From contig NC_079492.1 of NCBI RefSeq assembly GCF_020520425.1, positions 143,313,861-143,377,860 on the forward strand: a stretch of DNA of 64,000 bases, in the 5' to 3' direction. This DNA is from Spinacia oleracea. Its lineage: Eukaryota > Streptophyta > Magnoliopsida > Caryophyllales > Amaranthaceae. Positions 46,150-60,976 of the stretch are shown here, piece by piece. The notes under the pieces are model-generated. The model was not told the DNA's origin. It ran no database searches and was given only the letters and a program-made list of their open reading frames with translations. A program made the position numbers and the translations under genes. How positions within the stretch are numbered: position 1 is the first letter of the stretch; each line of letters opens with the position of its first letter.

Positions 46150-47323
46150 TTAGTTTAGTACCCGTGCAACGCATGATAATTACTATTCCGTAAATATTTT
46201 TATGTAATACTTTTTAATAATTTAATAATTATTTACAGAAAATTTAATAAAATAAAATATATTTCGTAAATGAGTTCATAGACACCAATTGATTTAATTT
46301 TCCCTAAATAAATAATTAAAAAAAATATTAAGTTTTTTTCAGACTTTTTAACACACAAATAAGTTTATTCTAGTCAAAATAAGTTTATTTCAGATAAAAT
46401 AAATCGAGTTAATATAAGTTCAGACAAAATAAGTCGAATAAAACAGAACCTTAGGTTAACTAAATTTATCTAAACTTATATTTCTTGAAATAAGTGTACT
46501 CATATTTACTTTCAATATAAGGTAACAATTTGCCAATATTTGTTTCTTTCAGTTATTTATAAAAAATTTCTCATATTTACTCTTTTCACAAATTTTTTGA
46601 AATCAACAGGTATTGACAGGTATTGTTTTGCGTGTCTTTTTTTTGAGGGAGTTTTGCGTGTCTTTAAGTATATAGTATTTGATTGATAGTTATAGTTATT
46701 GATCTTGGTAGTTAAAAATGTGCCACAAATATTCTCTCGCAAAGAAGAAACACATAATATTTTTGGTATTATTTTAAAATAAAGTAGTGTAATTATTGAT
46801 TGATTGTTCAGAAATGAAATTGTAAAAAATAATATTGCGTAGTATAAAAGATGTATTTTGCTATATTAGTATATTTTGAAAAATATATAATATAAGGATA
46901 CTTCCTCCGTTCATTATTACTCGCAATGTTTGTCACTTTCACGCATGTCAGTGCACAACTTTGTTCATTAATATCTTTAATCCTCTTTAAGCAAAAATTA
47001 TAAGAATATCATATTTTGAAAATACACATTAAGACAAATCACAAGATCCCACGTGACTATGTTTTATCTTACGTATAAATCACCAACAATAGTCAAAGTA
47101 TAATATGTGAATAGTATAGAAATCACAAACGTTGCGAGTATTAAAAATCGGTGGAAGTATATATCAATTAATAAGGACTGATTTTCTTTTTTTAAAAAGG
47201 AATATAATTTTTTTTTAAATATGGTGAAATCTTTTCGGCAAAAAAAGAAAGAAAAGAATACTAAGGACTCACCAGACATGACACGTGTCATTCCTGGTGT
47301 GTCTTTCAGTATACAGTAATAGA
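46150..47323 (-). mobile_element. Non-autonomous Helitron
   Basis: On the minus strand it starts TCTATTACTGTATACTG at 47323 and ends GCACGGGTACTAAACTAA at 46150, a CTRR-type terminus (CTAA). The preceding base is A and the following base is T, the Helitron target rule. Near the 3' end TGCGTTGCACGGG can form most of the typical hairpin. A subterminal palindrome (CACCAGGAATGACA ... TGTCAT..CTGGTG) is shared with the end at 23179. It has no Rep/helicase ORF and holds a Stowaway copy at 46901-47157. Confidence 0.75.
46901..47157. mobile_element. Stowaway MITE inside the Helitron
   Basis: 257 bp, ends CTTCCTCCGTTCATTATTAC and (reverse complement) CTTCCACCGATTTTTAATAC, with TA duplications. Both ends continue into TCGCAA. 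The length matches the other Stowaway copies here. Confidence 0.85.
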
Positions 47324-48090
47324 TCCGTGACAGATCTTGAACAGTTTTATAAAGGAAAATTTGTAATTATTAATCCAACCTTTGCCCGATTTTCTTTAAT
47401 TAAGCCTACCTATGCGATATTCCTAAATAATCCAACCTTTATGACCCAACTACTATTATTAAGCCTGGATGACCGGTTACCTGCTACAAAGTCAACGTTA
47501 AAAACGTTGACAACCTAAAGTTGGTTTCCTGCTAAAATATTGGACACGTCATCATCACTTGCCACCAAAACAAGGATTTCATTTTTTTTTTCAAAAAACC
47601 CTTAACCCTTATCTTCTCTGTACCGTGTTTCAATTCCTCTCTCCTCCATTACTGCTGTTTCAACCACAATTGTACAGGTTCATGACATCATCAGCAATTT
47701 TCTTGTGAAAATAGGTGACTTCATCCACACGCATTCAAATTTCGTCTCCAAAATCGTACAATTGAAGGTGAACTTACGAACCTTAGCGTTTTTGTTCCTG
47801 TTTTGGTAAATTTTGAATTTTGGGCTTCCTTGATGGTCAGTTCGTAAAAACCCGAGCTGTTGCAATAATATAGTTTTTTTTATGGTGTGGGATATTGGTT
47901 ATTGTGGTCTTGTTGAAAATTTAGAAAGAAAAAAAACCTTGAATTTGAAGAAGATCCAGATCCAGATCGAACAGGCAATTGCTTTACCCCAGCCATAACA
48001 ATTGCTGATTATTTTTGATGAACTTCGAATGGAGAGGTATGAGGGATCGACAATGGTAGAGAAGAGGTATAAGAGAAATAATGGAGAGGA

Positions 48091-51002
<2,912 letters not shown>

Positions 51003-51079
51003 GAGGAGTTCAAAGATGAAGCAGAAAATAGCAGAGGAGAGAGTCGAGGAACGAAAATTAAAATAGCAATTAAAGAAAA

Positions 51080-51229
51080 TAAGGGGAAAAAAATTATAAT
51101 TGTTACATGCCACGTAAGGGTGAATACCGCCTATAGCAGGTTAGTAACTTGTTAGGCTTAATAATAGTAGTTGGTCATAAAGGTTGAATTATTTAGAAAT
51201 ATCGCATAGGTAGGCTTAATTAAAGAAAA
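51080..51229 (+). repeat. Direct repeat copy 1 (MULE right-end segment)
   Basis: About 149 bp, from AAGGGGAAAAAAATTATAAT to TTAATTAAAGAAAA. It recurs almost unchanged at 52010-52159. The pair brackets the minisatellite at 51230-52009. The second copy continues into the MULE terminus. Confidence 0.9.
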
Positions 51230-52009
51230 CAGCGCGTCTCCTGTGAGACCAGTCACACCATCAACTTGATGGTGTGACGAGCGCGAAACCAATAGCGTAC
51301 CTCCCCTAAAACTATAAAAAAAATGTAACAGATCTAAATTATAGAAGTAACATACCTAAACTAAAAAAGTACCTCCTCTAAAATTATATAAAAAAAGTAA
51401 CATATCTAAACTATAGAAGTAACATACCTAAACTAAAAATGTACCTCCCCTAAAACTATTCCGTATAAAAAAAAAGTAACATGTCTAAACTATAGAAGTA
51501 ACATACCTAAACTAAAAAAGTACCTCATCTAAAATTATATATAAAAAAAGTAACATGTCTAAACTATAGAAGTAATACATAAACTAAAAAGGTACCTCCC
51601 CTAAAACTAATCCGTATAAAAAAAAGTAACATGTCTAAACTATAGAAGTAACATACCTAAACTAAGAAGGTATCTCCCCTAAAACTACTCCGTATAAAAA
51701 AAAGTAACATGTATAAACTATAGAAGTAACATACCTAAACTAAAAAAAATACTTCCTCTAAAATTATATAAAAAAAAGTAACATGTCTAAATTAAGAAGG
51801 CATCTCCCCTAAAACTACTCCGTATAAAAAAAGTAACATGTATAAACTATAGAAGTAACATACCTAAACTAAAAAAAGTACCTCCTCTAAAATTATATAT
51901 AAAAAAAGTAACATGTTTAAACTATAGAAGTAACATACCTAAATTCGCAAGTGTGAACTGGTCTCACCATCAGTTGATGGTGAGGACAGTCTCATATAAG
52001 AATTTGGGT
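51230..52009. repeat. Minisatellite bracketed by CACCATCA hairpins
   Basis: The left border has TGAGACCAGTCA and the palindrome CACCATCAACTTGATGGTG. The right border has ACTGGTCTCA and CACCATCAGTTGATGGTG. Between them are about eight degenerate units of 70-90 bp (AAAGTAACATGTCTAAACTA, TAGAAGTAACATACCTAAAC, CCTCCCCTAAAACTA). The organisation parallels 23301-23534. Confidence 0.8.
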
Positions 52010-52159
52010 AAGGGGAAAAAAATTATAATTGTTATATGCCACGTAAGGGTGAATACCGCCTATAGCAAGTTAGTAACTTGTTAGGCTTAATAATAGTAGT
52101 TGGTCATAAAGGTTGAATTATTTAGAAATATCACATAGGTAGGCTTAATTAAAGAAAAT
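52010..52159 (+). repeat. Direct repeat copy 2 (MULE right-end segment)
   Basis: Second copy of 51080-51229, followed directly by the MULE terminal sequence and its TSD. Confidence 0.9.
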
Positions 52160-52528
52160 CGGGCAAAGGTTGGATTAATAATTACAAATTTTCCTTTTAT
52201 AAAAGTATTAGAAGAATTAAGCAATACAATTTACAATATATGCAATTTATATAATTATATACAAAATTTAAGGGGGAGTATTATAAAAATTTCTGTTCAG
52301 GGAAGGACCCACCAAAGCCATAAGGAGCATCCGCCACTTTCATTGACCAAAAGTAAAGCGTCCTTAGTGAAGATTGAAGCTCTTAACTTTCTGATCAGAA
52401 GGTGAAAATATTTTCATTAGACCACTGCATTGCAATCGGCCAAATGCTTCGGTGCTTTTTTATGCAACAAACGTCGACATGCATAGATATATAAACCAAT
52501 TTAGTTATACAATAACCAAAATTAAATA

Positions 52529-52796
52529 CTTCCTCTATTCTTATTTATACGATATAATTGGAGTTTTGACACTATTCTCACAAGCTCCTTTGATTTCAAT
52601 TTGTGATTTATACTTAAGAAAAAATATAGTCGTGTGGGGTCTTGTTTGATTCGTCTCAATAAATATTTTTTAAATATCAACTTTTTATAATTTTTTCTTA
52701 TCCATAATTGTAAATATTAATATTCGAAATTGTGCATTGGCAAACGTGACTAAATAATTGTATCATATAAATAAGAACAGAGGAAGTACTACAAAG
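52529..52796. mobile_element. Stowaway MITE
   Basis: 268 bp, ends CTTCCTCTATTCTTATTTAT and (reverse complement) CTTCCTCTGTTCTTATTTAT, with TA on both sides. It contains the family words GTCGTGTGGGGTCTTG and TTGTGCATTGGCAAACGTGA. Confidence 0.88.
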
Positions 52797-53008
52797 TACA
52801 TACATACAGTACTAAAAATATGATATGTATGTTAACTTTAATTTAATTTGCTAAAATCAAACAAATGTCAAATCAAACGATTATAAGCGTACGATACACC
52901 CGTAATATACAAATTTTCGTAGCCTTCCTTGTCAAGTGGCGTTGTTAATCAATTACATGCTTGCTCGTTGTCTTATCTAGTTATCTACTACGGAGTAGTC
53001 ATTAGTCA

Positions 53009-53657
53009 TTACTCATTAGTACGTGTTACATTACCCATCTTATCTCTATCCTTCATTCTCATTGGCCAAGCCGTCACCGGTGTACCAATCACCGTCTTAC
53101 ACGTGTCCACAGCCGCCAAACGTCTTTCACCTGGACTCCAACAAGGATGACGTATAACCGGAACTTCACCTACAAATTTACAAACAACATTAACAACCCC
53201 ATGCCCGGCCTCTTGAACCGTCTCTCTTCCTCAGCCGGTAACTCAAATGATGGGCTGACCCAAGAGGAAAATGCCCATCAAATATATCAGAAGCAGTTAT
53301 CTGGATCCAGCCCATCAATAAAGGGCCCAATAAGGCCCGCTTTGTGTATAGTTGGAGATAAACACAAGAGTAGTTAGTAGTAGTACTTGTGAAGAATGTA
53401 GGATCTATTGGTAGATGGAACTTATCACCCCATGTAGGGTTAAAACCTCCTTCATCATCTACCCTTGTTGAGTACACATGATGGAAGTTGTGGTAGCCCT
53501 TGGTGGAGCCGCCCTCGTGCGACAACGACGGCGATGGTGGTGAAGGGAAGGTGGTGGTGGTAGTGGTGGTGGTGATGGTGATGAAGGGTTTAAGATGGTG
53601 GGTGAAGAGGGAGGAGTTTTTGAGTCCTTGAGCTGAAATTACTGTTAACTCCAACAT
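53009..53657 (-). CDS. C2-domain protein, SRC2-like, with an apparent one-base frame break
   Basis: The single exon starts MLELTVISAQGLKNSSLFTH, the first strand of a small plant C2 domain (Ca2+/phospholipid-binding fold). It runs through FNPTWGDKFHLPID and LGSAHHLSYRLRKRDGSRG to a stop at 53190. Another frame then continues with family-typical text (GVVNVVCKF, RHPCWSPGERRLAAVDTCKT, VIGTPVTAWP) to TAA at 53009-53011. The break lies at GGCCGGG, about 53203-53210, where one extra C would explain it. A Thr run is encoded by a GGT-type repeat at about 53546-53585. A membrane-associated stress or signalling role is inferred from the family. It is either a recent pseudogene, a sequencing error or a truncated allele. 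Confidence 0.78.
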
Positions 53658-53800
53658 GGATTTTGAGGTTAGTGTTTCTTCGCATGGAAAAGAAAGGTGT
53701 AGAAATTGTGTGGTTTAGTCTTTTTATTGTAAGGGGGAGTGGTGGAAGTGAGGTGTATGTGTAGTTTCCTTTGTGGAATATTTGTAAGGGGTGTATGGAA

Positions 53801-53810
53801 ATTTTATAAA
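53801..53810 (-). promoter_or_regulatory. TATA box of the C2 gene
   Basis: TTTATAAAAT on the minus strand lies about 145 bp before the ATG at 53657. Confidence 0.5.
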
Positions 53811-53849
53811 TGAGATATTGGATTTGTCTTACACATTTTGGATCATTGG

Positions 53850-54476
53850 TGTGAAACTTTTAGTTTTATGTTTTTTTTTTTCCTTTCTTTAGTAGGCCAA
53901 CTCGATCAAGTCATTTTTTATTGTAAGAAAATAAATTATCATATTTTTTTTTTTGACATAGGATTGATTTTGCATAAATGAAAAGAGTCTACAAACTAAA
54001 CAAAGTAAGGAGGTCTTTATAGACCATTACACAAACTATAAAACAAACCAAATACATATGCTTAAACACCAAAAGGGTAGTCGGTTCTTTTCGTGGCACC
54101 CCTTGATTGTTGAGACCTTATTTACACCACCGATAAGGTGTTATCGTGCCAAAGTCATTCGTTTATGCATTTTACAAGCATGACTTTGGCACGTAGGATA
54201 ACTAATCAAAATATTAACATTGTCATATTTTTTCAAGCCAATTAACTACTTCGTCAAATATATAGAGAGAGTTTGACCAAGTCGAACTCCTAATTAACAG
54301 TCCTGTCATTTTCATATTATAGCTTAACAAAACATTACGGAGTAATTCCTAGATTGCTTTAGTATACTAGGGAAAAAAATTATTTGCTTTTTTTTAGAAA
54401 GAAGGATAAACAAATATTAGGAAAGTCTTCTTTTGACGGTACATTTATACCGAAGTGGAAATTCTCTTATTTCCTA
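53850..54476. other. Spacer, no gene seen
   Basis: AT-rich sequence with a poly-T run near 53944. A local inverted echo, GGTGTTATCGTGCCAAAGTCAT and ATGACTTTGGCACG, lies at about 54137-54195. No element boundaries were found. Confidence 0.4.
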
Positions 54477-54731
54477 CTACCTCCGTTTCAGAAAGTTCTT
54501 TACAGTTATTATTTACACGGACTCCAATGCAATATTTAACTCCTAATATATCCAATTTCGTATATGGAAAAATTAAAAAAAGTTGATATTATAAAAATAC
54601 ATACCGAGACCAATCTAACAAAATCTTACATGTAACGTTTTGATGTATATAATAGTGAGAATTTACGGTCAAAGTTTTCATATTTTGGACACATATTTCT
54701 AAGTGTAAAGAACTTTCAGAAACGGAGGAAG
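54477..54731. mobile_element. Stowaway MITE
   Basis: 255 bp, ends CTACCTCCGTTTCAGAAAGT and (reverse complement) CTTCCTCCGTTTCTGAAAGT, flanked by TA at 54475-54476 and 54732-54733. The arms continue into TCTTTACA. Confidence 0.9.
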
Positions 54732-54733
54732 TA

Positions 54734-56640
54734 TAAGATTTTGTTTCAAGAAATATATGACCCATTTCTACGGTGGTGATCGAAGGCGTGAATTGAAGGG
54801 GAACATTGAGATTTGAGAATAAATTTTTACTAACTTATGCTCCTTTTCGGCCTCCGGTAATTGTACTGGTGTCGCCTCTCCACATTCAGCCAATATATTA
54901 TGGTAATTAGTATACTCGTGCGATATGATGCACATTTTAAAATTTAAATATAAATTTATGTGAAATATGGTAGACAATTATATATCATTAAAATAGAGCT
55001 TATACATATTCCAAATTAAAATATAATTTGAAATATCTAGATTATAAATTTATGTGTGTTATCGTTTCAAAAATATACTTTAAGGAAGAGATGAGGTAAA
55101 TGGTACGTGTAAACGATAATATTGATTTAAAATACGATTTGGAATATCTGGATATTCCAATTACGTGTAAACGAAATATGGTAAATTTATGTTATGATTT
55201 GATATACGATTAGATATATTATTTCCAATCTCCTCTCTCTAAAGTTCTAAACGAACCACTACCATTAAAATAAATAAAGATAAGATTAGCATTAACATAA
55301 ACATTACAAACGTGGACTTCTTTTTTTTTTATAAATAAACAGTCGAAATGAATAAATGACAATGAGTTCATAAACTATTCTAGCAATTGACTAATCCATA
55401 TTCGATTGCCAAACACCAATTATATTTCCAAGCATTATCAAATTATATATTTATGCATACGTTAAGTAGATGATATTCGCAATTAAGGAACTAATTAAAA
55501 GCACATCGATCATCTGTCTGTTTGATCCTAAATTGACCCAATTTGCAATTTCTCTAGGTTCGAACAAGAACTTGAAAATTTTAGGTCACGTCACCGTCTA
55601 TCCTACTTGTATTATACGCCATTAGAAAATGGGGAACGTGGCGGATTAGGTAGGTCGGTGGTTTAGTGGGTCGTGGGTTGGAGATAATTAACATACGGTC
55701 CGCCTCAGTTAATTTAGGTTGGTCGAGTCGTGAATTGAATTGAAATAATGAATACAATACATGATAAATCGTGGATTATGTGGATCGGGATGGGTTGTGC
55801 CGGTCGAGTGGGTTCGATGTGTTTGGTGGGTTATGACAGGTTTTAAGGCTTAATGTGACTCTGTTGGGTCAGGTGAGTTTGGTACGTTTAGACGAGTTTA
55901 AAGAGCTTATTTGTGTCAGCATTGGACAATTATTTACGCGTTAAAAAGTTATAAATTTTATATGAACTTAAATTAATTAATTTTTATGTAATTCACATAC
56001 TCATGTACATGTAGTTACTGCACATATAAGTAATAAAATTAAAATTTATTAGCATTTCTAACATACGAAATACTTAAATTATGATGGCGGGTTTGATGTG
56101 TCAAAAGGTTAGGTGAGTCAGGTGTGCCGTAGTAGGTTGTATCGGTCTGATGGGGCGGGTTGAAATGGGTTGTGTACTTATGTTGATAAAACTCAACCCA
56201 CAACACGACATGAAAAATATCCGGATTAAACGGGTCATGTCATGAGTCATAAGCGCATCCGGCCCAAATGATCCACTATGGGCTGGGTCATATCTGACCC
56301 ACGGGTCATCACTGACCCACGGGTCATCTCTATACGTCATAGAAGTACAATACAACAAGTCTGACTACTCCGTATAAATGTATATTTACATCTTACAATA
56401 GCAAATAATGTGCTACAAATTAACACATTTATGTAATTAAGTTCTAAACACTACTTGCACACGCTCAAGAGTCTATCTACCTCTACTATACTCATGTTAA
56501 ACTACTCTTAATTCCGAGTTTGCACCATTTTTCCGATAATCCGATTTGGCCGTTTCCGATGTTTTAGGCGTTGTCCCTCACGGAGAATTTAGTAAAGCTT
56601 TTGACGTTTAACACGTGTGGGTCACAAGTCACAACTTCTT
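54734..56640. other. Intergenic region with a GGGT-rich transposon remnant
   Basis: No gene is seen. At about 55620-56345 the sequence is full of GGGTCGTGGGTTGG, GGGTCATG and GACCCACGGGTCAT words. This resembles the family of GC-patterned hAT MITEs, but I could not fix its ends. The remainder is AT-rich. Confidence 0.45.
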
Positions 56641-56943
56641 ACGGAGGAGTATGCATAAAACCATCAATGGCTTCTCCCTGCCACCTGTGAAATGCAGTCT
56701 CTCTCTCCTTTTAATCACATTGACTTTCTAGAAACCCACCTAAAGAACCAACTAGACGAATCCCACAAATTCTATGATGATTGTTTTCTAAACCATTTCC
56801 TTATCCAGAAACGTGGGTTCCCCTATCACAATCTTTCCACACGCGTCCACTTTCCCACTCATGTCGCTTTCATCACACAGCCCGATCACGACCGTTTATT
56901 ACACAGAACAATTCATGATTATCATCAATCAACGGCTGAAATT

Positions 56944-58091
56944 TCATTCCCCAGAACATTGTTGCTCTTGCTGCGTTTGTATTGGATCAGATCCCTCTCT
57001 CGATCTTGATCTTTCCACACTCGCTCTGTTTTCCTCATCGTCCTCTCTTCTCACGCGCTTCGCTCCGATTGAAACGCCAAACAATCTCGGACAGGGACAC
57101 CCCTCCATCTCCTCTTCCTCCATCTTCTCTTCTCCCTTACTGCCGCCACTCGCGGTGGCTCCGCCACTAGAAGCACCACAAGGATCAGCTTCTGCCACTG
57201 TAACCGGTTTCGTCGGTAGCAAATCTAATGGCCTGCCTTCTTGTAATCCGCTTGTCTCGGGCTGCCCCGTCGCGTAGTTACTCATCATCGCCAATATATT
57301 ATTACATAATCCTCTCAAATGATTCAATTCCTGCGATAACGTGAAATTCTCACTCCTCAGCCTCTCATTCTCTTCCAATATCTCCGTCGTCGACGCGCAG
57401 CTCGCTACTCGCTGTACCGTCACAACACCGGGAGCAGGGGAGGAATTTGACGAGTGCACTTGCTCGTCACCGGAGTTTGCTGGTGATACCGCCCTTACCG
57501 TGACAGGAGGTGGTGCTGCTACCGTTACCACAGCCGGAATAGCCGTCGGACATGCAGCTACAGCTGTCGGGGAATTAATCGCCGGGGCCGGAGATATTTT
57601 CCGGCGTTGAATATCACGAAGGAGCGCTTTCTCTCCTCGTTTGAAACAATCGTTCGCAAACTCCCACCGGTCCGGTATAACCTTCCGGAAACCCTAAAAA
57701 AACAAATCAAATCAATTAATTGAATGCAAAAATACTCAAATTTGACAACCAAATCCAAATTTGTTCGAGAAATAAGAATTACATATGTGTTGAGTTGGCG
57801 GACAAAGCTAGAGAAATTATTATGCTTGAAATATTTAGGAAGCAAATCACGAGCAAACTCCGCAGGTCGCCAAACAATGAAGCTAGTTCCGTCATCGTTC
57901 CACGAGATCAAATCATCGACAACAGGATCATCAACAAGCTGATAAGTTTTGGTGAGAAACGGCGTAGGAAGAGTTCGCTGCTGCAGGTCGCTAGCGTTAC
58001 CACTACCTGTGCCACCGCAACCGGTGGAGTCGCCGTTTTGGTCCAGCGGCACTGGAATCATGATAAATGATTGATTATGACTCAGATCCAA
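56944..58091 (-). CDS. Class B heat-shock factor, HsfB2 type
   Basis: Exon 1 is 57783-58091 (103 codons), exon 2 is 56944-57693 (249 codons plus stop), with an 89-bp intron; total 352 aa. The DNA-binding domain begins [14 protein letters not shown], includes [13 protein letters not shown], and the intron falls at the conserved place before [12 protein letters not shown]. The HR-A/B coiled coil follows at [20 protein letters not shown] without the class A insertion, which marks class B. A C-terminal [11 protein letters not shown] carries the LFGV core of class B repressors, next to a basic KRVRRED signal. It is expected to act in the nucleus as a repressor or co-regulator of heat-shock genes by binding TTCnnGAA elements. 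Paired heat-shock elements lie upstream. The B2a/B2b split is not resolved. Confidence 0.95.
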
Positions 58092-58225
58092 ATTGAGATA
58101 CGGTCAAATGGAGATGATTGGATAGGGAAAGGGGGTAAGGAATGAGGGAGAGAGGAAGGTGGATGCAAGTTGAAAGGAAGGGGGGAAAAGAGAGGAGGAA
58201 GAGGGGGGTAGGTTATTTGTTGGGT

Positions 58226-58238
58226 TTCTAGAAAGTTC
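58226..58238 (-). promoter_or_regulatory. Perfect three-unit heat-shock element
   Basis: TTCTAGAAAGTTC fits TTCnnGAAnnTTC exactly. It lies 135 bp upstream of the HSF start codon. It is likely to be bound by class A HSFs, possibly with feedback from HsfB2 itself. Confidence 0.75.
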
Positions 58239-58504
58239 GTGGTAGGGAGTTAAATGATGAGAGAGAGAAAGGGGGCGTGGGGTGTTCCAGAAAGACCGAA
58301 ATTCAATAGAAGAGGATTGATTAAAAAAATTAAAAATTAAAATAAAAGTAAAATAAATTAAAAAATAAAAATAAAAATAAAAATAAAGATAGGGGTTTTC
58401 CGGTTGTGTCATGTGTGTGTTTGTGTGAGAGGGGAGTGTGTCTGTGTGTGTGTGGTGGGGTTTCAGTTTGAAGCGGAAAGTGCGAGAAGCTGCTGATATT
58501 TCTT

Positions 58505-58517
58505 TTCTAGAAACTTC
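58505..58517 (-). promoter_or_regulatory. Second perfect three-unit heat-shock element
   Basis: TTCTAGAAACTTC, about 414 bp upstream of the HSF start codon, is nearly the same sequence as the proximal element. Confidence 0.65.
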
Positions 58518-60716
58518 GTTGTTTTTAACTTTGTTAAAACGGCAAAATTAAGTGCGTTAATTGTTTCTTTAGCTAATCGAAAAGCTGTCTTCTAAGCTAA
58601 AATGAAAGTGGTTTGGAGTAGCTTATGTCTTGTAAAGTTGTTGTTTTTTTTGACAACATTGTAAAGTTGTTAATATCAACAATTGATTTTATCAAATTAT
58701 TTTTATATAAAAAAATATTATAAATAAAAAGTCAAACAGCCAACAAAAGTCTTATCAAATTAACGAAGCAATAACTAATTACCAAACAATGTCAACGTTT
58801 TTTATGTACTCCATACGGAGTATGTAACCATAAGATGTTATGTCAAAGTTTTCGCGTTTTTTACATTTGAAATGCAAACAACTTTATGAAAATGGAAATA
58901 GTCCAAGAAACTCGATGTTTATGTGTAATATAAATTTATTATAATGTTTATGTCTAAAGAAAATAAGTACTCTCTTTTATACAGTAATTTATCTCTTATG
59001 ACATTGTGTTTTCATGAATATTGAAACAAATTTCAAAAGAAAAAATGATCGAAATGAACTTATGTCTTTTGATTGAAGTACAATAAATTATAAAACACAA
59101 ATTCTTATTTAAATGTGGTGTACAACAAATATTATACATCACCTTCAAAATTATTAAATCAAAATGTTTAAGTTACCCTGCTATAATGTAAAAGTTATTA
59201 ATGATAAAAATAATAAGAGTCTGTAAAAATAATAGAAGTCTAGACAATTATAAGAAAAAGAGTAAATCAAACAAACGAGTTCATCTCCAGAACTCCAAGA
59301 AAATAAAAACAAAAATTGTGTTATTAAGATTTATTATTTCCAACCACAAAAGGCACACATTGGATTACTATAGATTTTTTTAACAATTTTTTAACTTTCC
59401 TATGAGTCATTTTGCGATGAAATATTGAAATAAGTATTAAACTATTGGTTAAGATACTTTATGAAGAAGAAAAAAGAAAGTAATTATTCTACGTTAATAA
59501 ATTATGATTTCTTAATGTCAACATATATACATTCTACAATCCACGCACGTATAAAAGAGAGTAATATTTATTTCGTATATAAAATGTCATGAACGGATCT
59601 CGTGTATAAACACTAGTAAAGATACGGAGTTTTAAAGCCAACTTTAATGGGCCATAAAAGGTACGGAGTACTATTGTAGTACAGTTTTGGTCAAGTTATT
59701 GGCTTTCCTTTCTGTTCACGGCCTCATATAGTCATGTCATATGTACTGAAGTACACGTACATTAGTTAGCCTTACACCTTTGAATTCCTTGGCCCATTTT
59801 AACTTTATGCTTGGGCTCTACCTCCCAAATGAAGAGTTAGTCCAATCATTTAACGACATTTTAGGATTACACAAATTTTTATTCTGGTAGGAAGTTGCAA
59901 TTCAAGGAAAATTAGTTATCTTGTTAAATTTATGTGAATTTTTCTAAGTTGTTTGAATGTTTGGTTGATAATATGAAAATTAGAAATTTTCATGAACTTT
60001 GATTGAACGGGTTTAGAGGAGATGTAGATAATTTACTTCCCATATTTTGTAGAAATTCAACCCATGAATTCCAATTTTCTCTATTTTTACTTTTTTAAGT
60101 CAACCAAACTAGTGAATCTATAAATTCCTATGAATTTTCACTTCCCCCAATTTTAAATGCCAACCAAACAACCCATAGTAAAACAAATATAAAGTTAACT
60201 TAAATGCTTAAACGTTGACCAGATAGGATGTAAAAGTTATCTAATTTTTAATAATAAAATTTTCCTCAATAATAAAAATTATCTCTTCAAAATCACTGAT
60301 AATATACAAAGCTAACTAGGTAACCCTTTATGATGCATCTATTCATAATATAAAAGTTAACTAAAGCAGGTTTAGAATTACCAAAAATTAGATAAAAATG
60401 GCGCTAATGTACAATAAATTTATGGTACACCGGATGTATATAAAGCCTTTTGTTAAAATTATTTGTTTGAACTTAGCTCATTAACGTGCTCATTTATATT
60501 CTAGTTCTAGTTCAATCCTGACTATGAATGAGTTCAATCTCGAGATACTTTTTTCTACTTGTATTTTTAAAGAGAACCTATATGAAAATTCTTATGCGTT
60601 TATGTTAATTAAGTTCAAGTTGTACCATGGATTTTCCTGGGCAGATACAATTACTATGAACCTCCTACTTCGGTTTGATTCGTCTGCCTCTTGTCATGTA
60701 TTTAGGGAAGCAAATA
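58518..60716. other. Intergenic region, no gene seen
   Basis: AT-rich sequence with scattered poly-A/T tracts. No convincing ORF, inverted-repeat element or RNA gene was found. Confidence 0.5.
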
Positions 60717-60976
60717 CTCCCTCCGTCCTTTAATACTCGACTTGTTTTGACTTTTTACACTATTCACATAATTTACTTTGACTATATTTTATCTATAGTA
60801 TATGAAAACAAATGTTAGTATATAATATATTGTTGACTTCATCTTAATATATATTTTCAAAATATTAATATTTTTATAAGTTTTTATAATATGTAGTTAA
60901 AGAAATTTGTGGTCGAAGTTGTGCATTGGCAATCGTGTCCGATCAAAACAGGTCAAGTATTAAGGGACAGAGGGAG
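60717..60976. mobile_element. Stowaway MITE
   Basis: 260 bp, ends CTCCCTCCGTCCTTTAATAC and (reverse complement) CTCCCTCTGTCCCTTAATAC, flanked by TA. The arms continue into TTGA(C/T)(C/T)TGTTTTGA. Confidence 0.92.

Noticed and set aside
56692..57277. Open frames on the + strand opposite the heat-shock factor
   Set aside because: They are antisense shadows of the HSF exon 2 and its 3' region.
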